Part shown: positions 11,013-20,299 of the stretch, one piece after another
Layout of the letters: every line of letters starts with the position of its first letter
Numbering within the stretch: the stretch's first letter is position 1
The notes under the pieces: generated by a model
Databases searched by the model: none
What the model saw: the letters and a program-made list of their open reading frames with translations, nothing else
Told to the model about the DNA's origin: nothing
Translations under genes and position numbers: made by a program
Assembly (NCBI GenBank): GCA_026936325.1
Contig: JAPTHN010000014.1
Location: 25,341,348 to 25,405,347, forward strand
Origin: Platynereis dumerilii
Lineage: Eukaryota > Annelida > Polychaeta > Phyllodocida > Nereididae
Direction: 5' to 3'
DNA length: 64,000 nucleotides

Positions 11013-11656
11013 ATAAGTGTAAATAACTAAATAATTGAGAACTTACAAATACTGAGCATGTTTAATTCATCCATATCCAAAAGTAACTCTTCATAATTTC
11101 CTTTCATTTCTCAGTCAAGTGTCCATTGTTCATAAACCTGTAGACATATCACCCAATTAGCATACAGGTGAAATATGTACAAAATGTCTAAGTTGTGAAA
11201 AAGCTAAAAATCTAATAAATTAGATGTATATAATTAGGTATTCTAAATACCGTAATTGTAAGTACCATAATTCTAAATACCATAATTCTAAAGACCAAAA
11301 TTCTACATACCAAAATTCTAAATACCATAATAAGTAGAAACAAATATGCTGAACATTTTATACAATATTAATAAATTGATGTACATCATTGTTGGATAAA
11401 TATATTTAACCCATGAAATAATATTAATCATAAAATTCAATGAAGCTATTTTAACAATATAAAATCAAACATACCTTTTAAAAACATCTTTCCAGTGTGA
11501 CAGAAGAGTCTAAAATGACTTTTCTGCCTCTGCTATTCAGGTCACAGTAAATAACAGTTTGTGACAGGATACACACAAAACATACATTGACACCTTGGCT
11601 GTCACCACAGCTTACTATTCATAGCAGTTATTGCAGTTTGCAACACTCATTGTCTA

Positions 11657-11921
11657 TGAAGTTTTTCAGGTTAAGGGAACTTAGCTGGATACTAAGAACT
11701 TATGTCCATTAAGGCTTAGTGGAGGTCATTAAGATAGGATAATCAAACCGTTCTATGCCAATCTTTTTTAATTATCTTATTGAATATGTGTGCAAACATA
11801 TGTTTTGCTTGAGCAAACCTGCAGTGTGATTGTTATGTAATGCATTACAGAGATCATAACATAGGCATTTAAGGGGACATTCTTAGTAGTAACCTTAGTC
11901 CCCTTATCCTGCAAAGCTTCA
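11657..11921. mobile_element. 265-bp MITE related to the 2-kb element
   Basis: Starts TGAAGTTTTTCAGGTTAAGG and ends CTGCAAAGCTTCA, matching the termini of 9001-11012. CTA flanks both sides (11654-11656 and 11922-11924), suggesting a 3-bp target duplication. It sits seven bases outside the LTR element's right target duplication. Noncoding. Confidence 0.8.
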
Positions 11922-11924
11922 CTA

Positions 11925-12309
11925 AGAGAATCAATGAAGGATTCTATTTTTTCTATTGAGAATGTTATTCCTTTTGTCTTTTTGCAATTCCATGTTACCT
12001 CATAGATAGGTTGGTTTGTGGTGTGGCATTTGGGTCACACCGAGGTCAACTTAAGGTCAACGACATTTCAATACTGACCCATATTGCTGCACAAGATTTT
12101 ATACCCAAAGAAAAATCCTGTGAAATTATTGTATCAATGTCAGAAAATTCATTACTTTTAGCCCAGAACTCCTACACCCTTTTGCTTGAGGCATAGTATA
12201 TACAAGAACAACGGAATCTGAATAATTAACATTATTACTGCTACTCTCAAAGAGTACCTAAACTAGTAACTGTTCACGCTTCATTTTGTATCTTCTCAAA
12301 TTGATTATA
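11925..12309. other. Noncoding stretch, nothing recognised
   Basis: AT-rich. A 61-codon frame at 12011-12196 has no recognisable family. No terminal repeats are seen. Confidence 0.4.
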
Positions 12310-12600
12310 TACTTGGGTGAATCAATTCCTGTGCAGCAAATATGGTTGGTGCAAAATTAGAATGATTGATTTCTGCCATTTGATCCTTGGCTTCAAAATG
12401 TTCTGTGATGGCAGTTTTGTAAAATTAGGGTCACCGCCTACAAGTCCTAAATTAATTTCTCTCTTCATGAGTGCCCAACCACACCATTTAGTGACTTAAC
12501 AGCTTTTTTCTGGTCCTAAGAGATTTATTATCAGAATAAACAATTACTGAGTAATATGGAATGGGCAGTGCAGTGATATGCTCAAACTATGACTTCAAAT
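12310..12600 (+). repeat. Dispersed repeat, copy 1 (segment B)
   Basis: Similar along its length to 54770-55065 (plus), 56165-56265 (plus, partial) and 58305-58560 (minus). Shared landmarks are ATTGATTTCTGCCATTT, TTTTGTAAAATTAGGGTCA and AACAGCTTTTTTCTGGTC. It is degraded relative to the other copies. The family is noncoding. Confidence 0.75.
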
Positions 12601-12860
12601 TTGTAAAAATAGTTCCAATGCTGGTATTGGATACTGAGCATGCTAAATGGCAAGTTGGAAAAATCTCTATTTCAAACAGTAATATTTATTGCAAAGTTGG
12701 CATTATAAAAAGAGAACAGGCCATGTAATTATGAAGCATTAGATGATTTTGCCTAGAAATAGTGCATTGATGCTTACCAAATAAATCCTTTAAATATATC
12801 TTCATTTATTATCATGTTTACTTAATATTATCTCATATTGACTTTCATTTATTCAAGATG

Positions 12861-13030
12861 TAAAATTTGGATTTTGATTCATCTCAAATGATTGCCCTAA
12901 CAAAGTTTGTTGTATTAAGCTATGACAACAGTCGGATTATCATAACTTAAAGCTCATTCAAATTGTGAAACCATCTCATTCAGTCATCAGTCATCAAGCA
13001 GACTCAAAATTTCAAATTTTACAGTGTAGG
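12861..13030. repeat. Degraded foldback repeat (apex hairpin family)
   Basis: TGTAAAATTTGGATTTTGAT at the left faces CTCAAAATTTCAAATTTTACA-type sequence at the right. The middle (GTTGTATTAAGC...TTATCATAACTT) matches the apex hairpin at 56636-56842. Ends read TGTAAAA/TTTTACAGTG. Confidence 0.65.
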
Positions 13031-13734
13031 CATTGCTTTATGAATTGCAACTTCTAGGTTTTGATTTCTAGCTTATTGAGCAAATTGCTATAGTTAATTA
13101 TTTGACAGTAATACAACTTATTCAAATAAGAATGAATTAACCTCTTTATAAGCAATGATAGCTGTAAATGATTTTACCGAAATTACATTCATACCATTGT
13201 CTTACAAATAGTGTTATTACTAGTGTAGTAGAATAAGCTATGCACAGTATGTGGTCTGCACTTTTCAACATTAGAAAAAGCTGTTCGGCTGTTGGAGCTT
13301 GTTTTATGAGCCTGGGACATGACATGCTACAAAAAATACAGGAGAGGAACAAGCAATAAAGCTTTGAGGGATAACAGGGAAGGTTGAAAAGAGAACTTGC
13401 ATCTAGTTATCATATAGGTGGCTGTGCTTTTATTGTGGTTTTGCTTACTGGGGATGTGTAATATGTAGTAGCAGATACTCCTTCTGATTCAATTTAATGT
13501 GAGCTGAGAATGTAAGATACAGGCATGCATATATAAGGGGCATAAAGCCCCCGATTATCTATTCAACTGTCCATCCGAGTATTTTCAAATATATCCATTT
13601 TTTATAATGACTGCCATAAGAGTTTAATATATATTTTAATATTTCATCTAAATTTCACAGTCACTTCCTCGGCCTGAAACATTTCTCATGTTTGTCTGTG
13701 AGAAATTTGAAATATTTCACAGAAGACGGTGTAA
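13031..13734. other. Noncoding stretch between repeat segments
   Basis: AT-rich; one 68-codon chance frame at 13146-13352. It lies between two segments of the same dispersed palindromic repeat, so it is probably part of that old element. Confidence 0.35.
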
Positions 13735-13845
13735 CAATTAACCATTCATGATAAAAAAAACATACATTTCAGAACGTGACAGAATATCAGCATAACCATG
13801 GCAACAGAATTTGATACTTGAAACAGAACATAGCTTGTTGAAATG
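13735..13845 (-). repeat. Dispersed repeat, segment X inverted
   Basis: The complement matches 55979-56095: AACAAGCTATGTTCTGTTTC, then a region with CCATGG and ATTCTGTCAC. Together with 12310-12600 and 12861-13030 it reproduces the order B, apex hairpin, X-inverted expected of a palindromic element. Confidence 0.7.
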
Positions 13846-13976
13846 ATAATTTCTTCTGCAATTATCAGATTTCTGTGAATGTTAGAAATACCTCATAAAA
13901 AGATGCGAGGTATTTTTATGCTGATGGGAATATGGGAGTGGTAACACAAAATTGTTTCACCTGTAAGTAAGTAGAT

Positions 13977-14470
13977 ACAGTACAACCCACAGAAAACGTT
14001 CGGATCCTGAGCTCCGGACAGAGCTATCCAGGGGCGGACTGGCAGCATTTCGGGCCTTGTGGCAAAATAATCAAATGGGCCCCTACATCTCTACAATCGG
14101 CATTATTTCTTATTAAAATCAAAATACTTTAAGCATTATTTGGCAAATTGTTAATATTAAGGTTGGGGCCCCCACATAAGAGGGTCTGTCCTTTTCAATT
14201 ATGGTTAGACATTGGACCCAACTTAAAATATGAAAATCAGCTGGCTCCCAAAGAAATCAGCTGGCTAGCTGCTCAGCTGGTCAATTCACTGGAGATGGCT
14301 GGCTGACAAAATTAGTGGCTGTCTGCAGCTGGCTTTGACTGGCTGCCATGCGAATAATGGAGTTTGAAGTAACGCTTCATAAATGTTTGTACATCATATC
14401 CGGGTTTCTGTTTGGGTGCTCCGAATATATGTTCAGGATCCAGTGAGGATTCGAAAGTTTTGTCAAAACA
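13977..14470. mobile_element. Possible Tc1/mariner-like MITE, degraded
   Basis: Starts TACAGTACAACC, the same end as the MITE at 50245. It contains GGATCCTGAGCTCCGGA near the left and the roughly inverted CTCCGAATATATGTTCAGGATCC near the right. A hAT-like end CAGGGGCGGACTGGC at about 14032 suggests a nested insertion whose other end I could not find. Confidence 0.4.
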
Positions 14471-14860
14471 ACCAAGATTTTCTCAGTCAGAGATTTAAAA
14501 AGTATATATATGTAATAAACCACCACTTTTAATGAGCCACTGAAGTCCACTTGCAATGTCTAGCCATAATTAATTTCCATGTATCCACTCTTTCAATAAC
14601 GAAATTCATGTGGGAATCATTGAATGTAAAGCAAGTAAATCGAAAAATCAAATGTGTTTCCTATTCAAAAGCAATCCTGAAGCATGCTTTGTTTTCTTTA
14701 TTGTCTTATAGTTTCTTCAAGTCCGATAGTAGGTATGCACTTCAGCAAAAATTCTCTGGGTGATAGTATGGAGAATTATATACAACTATGTATATATTGC
14801 ACAAAACAAAATTAAGTGCTGACTAGACAATATATTTAAATGCCTTAAAATTACACTTAA

Positions 14861-15334
14861 AGTTACCCCGAATGATAGGTCAGGTTTTGTATGAAAAAAT
14901 CTCTAATTTTTACACTATCCTGTGTATCGTGGTCACAAAGCATAGCCTGTAAAATTTCTTTGCTGTAGGACGTTTTTTTCTTGTTGAAATCATGCCCTAA
15001 ATGCACTAAATGACCCCTAGATTTATTTCGGGTACGCACGGAAAAAAATCAACAGTGTTGATTGCTATCAACTCTATGACGTCATCACCATTGTAAGAAT
15101 TTGTTAACTTGTAGCTATATATTTCTAACAATGGTCATTGTGACGTCATCAATAATGGAGGTGCTGGAGGATGGAGAAATTATCAAGATAAATATTATAA
15201 AATAACTAAATAATTGATGTAATCAAAGAAATACTTCATCAAATTAGTCAGAAAAGTTAATGATCACTAGTTTATATCATAATGCATGTAACACCACCAA
15301 TATTTAGAAAAGAATTGTATCATTCAGGGAAACT
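14861..15334. mobile_element. TTAA-flanked MITE, copy 1
   Basis: Left end AGTTACCCCGAATGATAG and right-end complement AGTTTCCCTGAATGATAC are flanked by TTAA on both sides (14857-14860 and 15335-15338). TTAA target choice is typical of piggyBac and some Kolobok elements. A second copy lies at 41403-41874; both contain TTATTTCGGGTACGCACGGA and two TGACGTCATC-like palindromes. Noncoding. Confidence 0.88.
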
Positions 15335-15421
15335 TTAAGTCATTGAGACTTAATGAAAATCCTAAAAAGTTGGCACGTTTTATTGGTATTGAGAAGTTTG
15401 TGCAAAAAATGTGAATTGCAA

Positions 15422-16800
15422 ATGTCAGTAACATCACTAGGTGGCATCATGGCAGCGTCATGTTGTGGTGGTTAGCAGGACGTCACGAAAGATGTCAGTT
15501 AGATTTAAGATTTGAGATTGAATTGAATATGATATGAACATTTGTTATGGAACACATTACCAATAAAAAAAGGAGTTTTTATATATTCATACAAAGGTTT
15601 CTTGATGAAGATGTTCTAAGCCATGGCATACAGATGTAATGACCAGTTAAAGAAAGTATTTTCACAAACAAAGTCTTCACAGAAAAACTTATAATACTCG
15701 TCAAAATGGTTCTGAAAATGCAGTTAAAACTACCAATAGAATGGAAATAGTTTAGTCCCTTCAAAGAATGTCTGACCATGTTGACTTTATCTGCAACTAT
15801 TATCAAAAGGAAAAAATCATCAAAGATGCCCACAGGAGGGTATATTGTCTTTCTTTCTTTGACAATGAAAATTTTGAGAAAGTCTGCAAAGCGTTACACA
15901 GGAAGAGTAACAAATGCTTACATGCAGAAAATTGGCTTCAGTGGATCAAGTCGTCCATACATATGCTGCAGTTTAACGCATTATTAGGACAGACGATGTT
16001 CAGAAGATGTTGCCATATATTTTTATTTAATCTCAAAATTACATTGTTTGATTTGACTTTCATTCTTTTTTAATTTTATTCCATTTTTGCTTTTTTAAAA
16101 TTTATTTTGTTAATATTGTTAAGATCAAATTTTGTCTCAACATTTTCTTAAAAGAGGGGCATGTTAGTAACGTGTCTGTTAATTTATGTCATTGCCCTTT
16201 TGTCAGTGAATGTTAAAAAATTCACTACCTTTTAATGATGTCTCCCTGATTGTTTGAAAATTATGTTTTATTCTTATAAATACATTTCAAGGATTATGTT
16301 ATGTTTGCTTTGTGCATTTGTGTAACTTTATGACTGGTTTATGGAGCAATGTAGTTGTCATGTACCTGGTCGTTTGTACCATTGTACATTGTGATGTCTT
16401 TTTGTGAACTTACTTTTTAATCCATGTGCTTGATTGTAGTAGGATATATATATATTTTTGTATTTTTTACTATGTAATGACATTATTGTGATAACATTAT
16501 ATGACATGTACCTGGTGTATTGCACCATTGTATTTTGTGATGTCTTTTTGTGAACTTACTTTTTATTCCATGTGCTTAATTGCAGCAGGATATATATATA
16601 TTTTTTGTATTGTTTACTATTTAATGACATTATTATGATAACGTATAAGACATTGTTTACTTATCTTTTGTTGACAAATGACAAGTTATACTACTAATTT
16701 CTGTGAAATTTTGTACCAAAATCTTTCTTAGAGGCGGGGGATGTTAGTAACGTCACTAGGTGGCATCATGGCAGCGTCATGTTGTGGTGGTGGTCAGGAT
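15422..16800 (+). mobile_element. Possible LTR-retroelement remnant
   Basis: A direct repeat of about 60 bp (GTAACRTCACTAGGTGGCAT onward) occurs at about 15427-15485 and 16747-16805. TGTTAGTAACG occurs twice, each time after a purine-rich stretch (about 16155 and 16730), the layout of a polypurine tract followed by an LTR start. The interior shows no recognisable retroelement protein and the piece is clearly broken. Old; family uncertain, Gypsy-like at best. Confidence 0.35.
16377..16650. repeat. Tandem duplication, two units of about 140-150 bp
   Basis: CATGTACCTGGT, GATGTCTTTTTGTGAACTTA and AGGATATATATATATTTTT occur in the same order in both units. The second unit begins near 16502. Confidence 0.8.
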
Positions 16801-16917
16801 TGGTTGATGTAGTTGCAAGGGATCTTTCTGTGGTCATTCAAACAAATAGTGCCTCTTAAAATCTTTTTTTTTTTTTTGATTGGAGGCCTATTTTTATTGT
16901 GGTATATAAATAATACT

Positions 16918-17062
16918 TAATGGGAGTGTGGTTCAAAGCCATGAACCTCACTCATGTCAGGTCTGCTGCAGGATAAACACTCGTCCTTCGGACTCATGTT
17001 GCATTCTTCCGTGAACTGACATTCATGAGGTTCATTGCTGTGAACCACACTTCCATTAAGTT
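16918..17062. repeat. Foldback hairpin, about 145 bp
   Basis: AATGGGAGTGTGGTTCAAAG at the left and its near complement at the right (GTGAACCACACTTCCATTA) form arms of about 50 bp, with the apex near ACTCGTCCTTCGGACTCATG. Some invertebrate foldback repeats carry a similar ACTCGT-CTTCG apex; compare 49434-49573 here. Confidence 0.8.
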
Positions 17063-18990
17063 TTGTTATAACAGTACCCCCTGCACACATGTAGTTATTA
17101 AAAATAGGTTGCATTCCATGCACTCAAAATATTTTGTCCTTAAAAGGCATGACAATGCAGTCCCAATTTGAAGACTTTCTTGGATGAAAAATGGCAATTT
17201 TCAGCGAAAAATGTATTTTCAAGGTATTTGGTCATCATGCTGTACATAGGAAAGTTGGACAAAGAATTGAGGTAAAATAGTCCATAATATCTTCTTTTTG
17301 CATACTGAATGGATAAAACAAAAATTTCATATCAAGTACTTGGAATCATGACCAATAATTAACTTTTTTTGTGTGGTACAGATTTTTCTTGCGAAATTTG
17401 AGAAATCTGAATTTGCCATATCTCGAGAACTAGGAATGGTGTCAAAATATTCGCAATGCCCAAGTTTATATGCCTGTTTCATACAGATATGGGTCCTAAA
17501 TTATAAACCTAACAGTTTCCCCAGTTGTTTGCAGAAAACTTTTGTGTTTCTCAGAGTGCTGTTGCATTTCTCGGTGTATGGAATATTGGCTAATGAAAAA
17601 GGGAAAGCCAAGTGTAATAAATATGCATTTTGAGCACAAAATATATTTGAAAATATTCAAAACAGGTGTAGGAGATATAATATTTAAGTTATTCTAAGAA
17701 ACTATTGAAGCTATGTGCATGGTTCGTTTCAGCAGCAAAATAGCCTAAGACATTTGATATGCGCTTTCAATAAACAATAAATGCACACAAACTTGATAAG
17801 TACACAAAACAACTTAAATCAAATCAACATCATAATATACAGATATAACAGACACTGTGAACTACCATATACAATTCAATGTCATATCCAAGCAATATCA
17901 TATCATATCAAGGTCGTGGTGGATATTCACTCACATTACAGAAGTATTATCATGCAATTAATATTGTAAAATTCTTAAAATCCATGACCAGTTAATTGCA
18001 CAACTACCTTTATTTTACATTAAAAACAAACCTTTTTTTAAAAGAGGTTCAGTGGAAATAGTGTCTCTCCACCCTGCAAGAGCCTTGGTCATTAATAAAT
18101 ATACATCGTGAATACAAATAATGCTTACAAATATGACAATTCACAACAACTGCTATAAATGAACGGTACAATAATCATATTTATTATACCTCGAACCATG
18201 AAAGCAGAGCTGTCATTGGCTGAGTGCTGGTCACAATGTCAGTCATTATTTTAGGAAATTGCCCTGCAATAGACCCAAAAGTAAAAAATTAGATTTTTTT
18301 CAAATATTTTTTTTCCACAACATTTTATTTTCCAAATTTTTTTTTCCCGAAATTTTGTTTTCTTGAAATTATATTTTCTTAATTTTTTTGTCACGTGTCA
18401 GTCATTATTTTAGTACATTGCCCTGCAATAGATCCAAGAACGAAAAATCAAGAATTTCTTAGATGTTTTTTCACAATTTTTCTTCCAAAATAATAAAAAA
18501 AAAAAAATTTTGTTTTTTCAATTTATTTTTTCAAAATTGTCGGTATAATAAAAAAAATATACACAGAATGTTTATAAATATGACAAGTCACAACAACTGC
18601 TGAATATATAAATGGTACAATTATCATATCTAATAGCTATAACAAACTATCAAAGCTATGGTCGTATCAGCTAAATAACAGCCTCGGGTAATTGATATTT
18701 GTCTAAAAAATTGCATACACATATATGGCAATTACCCAAAAATGCTATATACAATATATTGTAACATCTAATAAATTCAAGAAACTAAAATGACAAGACA
18801 ACATTCTAGGTATGACAACATCTTGATGCATAAGTGCACCAATTACGATCACAGCACTGAAGCACTCTTGAAACCATTGTTTTTGTTGAGCGGTCTAGGC
18901 TGGCTCCAACATGATCTCTTTGTATGAGCTAGTCAAAAAATCAAACATGTAATGAAGGTTTGATTTGGATTAAATTTCAACAGATGTGAA
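17063..18990. other. Gene-free stretch with weak internal duplications
   Basis: ACAAATATGACAATTCACAA (from about 18127) is repeated with changes from about 18571, and TGTCAGTCATTATTTTAG with TTGCCCTGCAATAGA occurs near 18237 and 18396. Otherwise AT-rich with long A and T runs. Short frames at 17373-17633 and 17781-17969 show no domain. It lies 3' of the LamG gene. Confidence 0.5.
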
Positions 18991-19019
18991 TGAAATATGA
19001 TCATCAACTATTATCTTAA

Positions 19020-19027
19020 TGTTTATT
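19020..19027 (-). terminator. Poly(A) signal overlapping the stop codon of the LamG gene
   Basis: On the minus strand the last codons read GCA ATT GAA TAA, so AATAAA (19022-19027) includes the stop codon. If used, the 3' UTR would be only about 15-30 nt. The next 60 bases contain no other AATAAA that I can see. Use of this signal is inferred. Confidence 0.5.
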
Positions 19028-19624
19028 CAATTGCAAGAAGTGCCACTGTTTGGGCATCCATGATTTTTTCAAATGTGTAATATTCATCAATAGCAAAATC
19101 ATACAAAGAGGTGCCTTGGAAAAAGTAGAATGTTCTTGGAGCAGAGCCCCCATTCATATCTGCTCCATTTGCATAGAGGATTCCATTCTCATACATAGAC
19201 ATGACATTAGTTGGGTTGTCCCAAGTTACAGCGTAGTGCACCCATTCATTGAATCTCATGGTGATGTTCTGTTGCTTCCCTATTCCAGTTGCATGATTAG
19301 CCAACCCAACCATTAAGATGCCATTAAAGGACTTCAAGATCAAGCAGTTGGCGAACAGGAATTGAACTCGTTGTGTCATGGAAGACCAACCAGTGTTGTT
19401 GGAGACATTCAACCAAAATGCAAATGTCACACCATTGTTGCAAGCAGCCAGACTGTTCCTGCAGAGTGTGGTTGGAACAGTGAAATAAACCAAATCAGAG
19501 CTTCCAGCTAATCGAAGCGCGTTGTTTTTCTTTCCTGCTGTCACTGTTGTTCCAATCAAAAAAATGGGTGCATTGATATTTGGGAGACCAGTAATATCAT
19601 CAAAGCTCTGGTAAAGATCAGCTT
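19023..19624 (-). CDS. LamG/concanavalin-A-like domain protein, exon 2 (C-terminal)
   Basis: Second coding exon, 199 codons plus stop, of a predicted secreted lectin-like protein. It begins after acceptor TTATTCTATTTTAG at 19625, with a branch-like GCTAATA about 25 nt upstream. It enters in phase 1: the G left by exon 1 plus AA makes a Glu codon, followed by ADLYQSFDDITGLPN. The order of features fits a LamG-like beta sandwich (LamGL/pentraxin type): an opening YQSFDD strand, LRLAGSSDLVYF, CNNGVTFAFWLNVS, then EWVHYAVTWD, MSMYENGILYANGAD and a closing DFAIDEYYTFEKIM. Such domains bind sugars or matrix ligands; the ligand here is unknown. NVS, NNT and NIT are possible N-glycosylation sites. 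The frame also runs upstream of 19624 into the intron, but that extension has no domain-like sequence. TAA ends it at 19023. Confidence 0.85.
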
Positions 19625-19694
19625 CTAAAATAGAATAATGTATTAGCTTAAGATAAAAAGATGCAGAAGTTTTTAAACTGGTGTCCGATAGATA

Positions 19695-19820
19695 CCTACA
19701 GTATAAACAGAAATGATAACAAGTCTTAGAATAGGTTGCAAATTGAGCTGTAGAGATCATATTATTATAAAATAATTCAAACAAGGGGGATTCATTATGC
19801 GTAAACATCACAGCCATATC
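19695..19820 (-). repeat. Inverted repeat arm near the intron acceptor
   Basis: The complement matches 46300-46425 over about 125 bp (ATGTTTACGCATAATGAAT against ATGTTTAAGCATAATAAAT, and GCTCAATTTGCAACCT against GTTCAATTTGCAACCT). It lies about 70 bp inside the acceptor. Confidence 0.65.
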
Positions 19821-20299
19821 CCGGCATTGAACAAAATCTAATATCTTAGGACAAATTTGATCCGGAGCAAATAAAATATACATAAGTATATGGCAGTTCG
19901 CATGAATGAGTACACAGATTGTGCTATATGTGCACATATTTGTTTGAAACAGACTGATTATTGTTGCTATTGTCAATGTAATGTCACAGAGATTCAGGAC
20001 AGACACCGTCTTGATAGCACAAACAAAAAACATGAAATTAAATCAAATATCTCATATACTTTTATTGCTCTTGCTTATATTTTTGATGTTTCTCAAAATA
20101 TGCATTAGGGTGGAGTGAAAAAAATAAAAAAACAGCCCCTCCAAAAACTTGTCAAATATAGTTAAATAATTATTTATGACATTTTTGGGTGATTGTTGTC
20201 ATTTCTGTAACTGCTACCCTGGGCATTTTCTTTGTTTCGCAAGACCTCAAAAATGCCATAAAGTGGGTTCTAAATGATATAGTTATCATATCTGTTGCA

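Larger units (their letters stand above)
4588..11645 (-). mobile_element. BEL/Pao-type LTR retrotransposon, incomplete fossil
   Basis: The element reads right to left. Two LTRs of about 1.05 kb begin TGTTGCAAACTGC and end ATTCAACA on the minus strand. CTCAT flanks it on both sides (4583-4587 and 11646-11650), a 5-bp target duplication as expected for BEL/Pao. The LTRs differ at fewer than ten positions when the insertion in the right LTR is set aside, so the element is young. Parts recognised are the LTRs, a gag-like frame with zinc knuckles, a retropepsin-like protease and a polypurine tract. No reverse transcriptase or integrase is recognised, so it is not whole. The interior is about 2.9 kb. 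One LTR is further split by a DNA transposon. Confidence 0.9.
8581..11645 (-). repeat. 5' LTR of the BEL/Pao element, split by an insertion
   Basis: 8581-9000 and 11013-11645 together match the 1052-bp left LTR. The 2.0 kb between them is a DNA transposon. The break falls inside AAAACCA/ATAAGTG, which is continuous in the left LTR at about 5001-5010. Confidence 0.92.

Noticed and set aside
19625-20033. N-terminal extension of the LamG frame upstream of the acceptor
   Set aside because: It lacks domain-like content, includes the polypyrimidine tract and acceptor, and contains an inverted repeat. Exon 1 supplies a proper signal peptide in phase.
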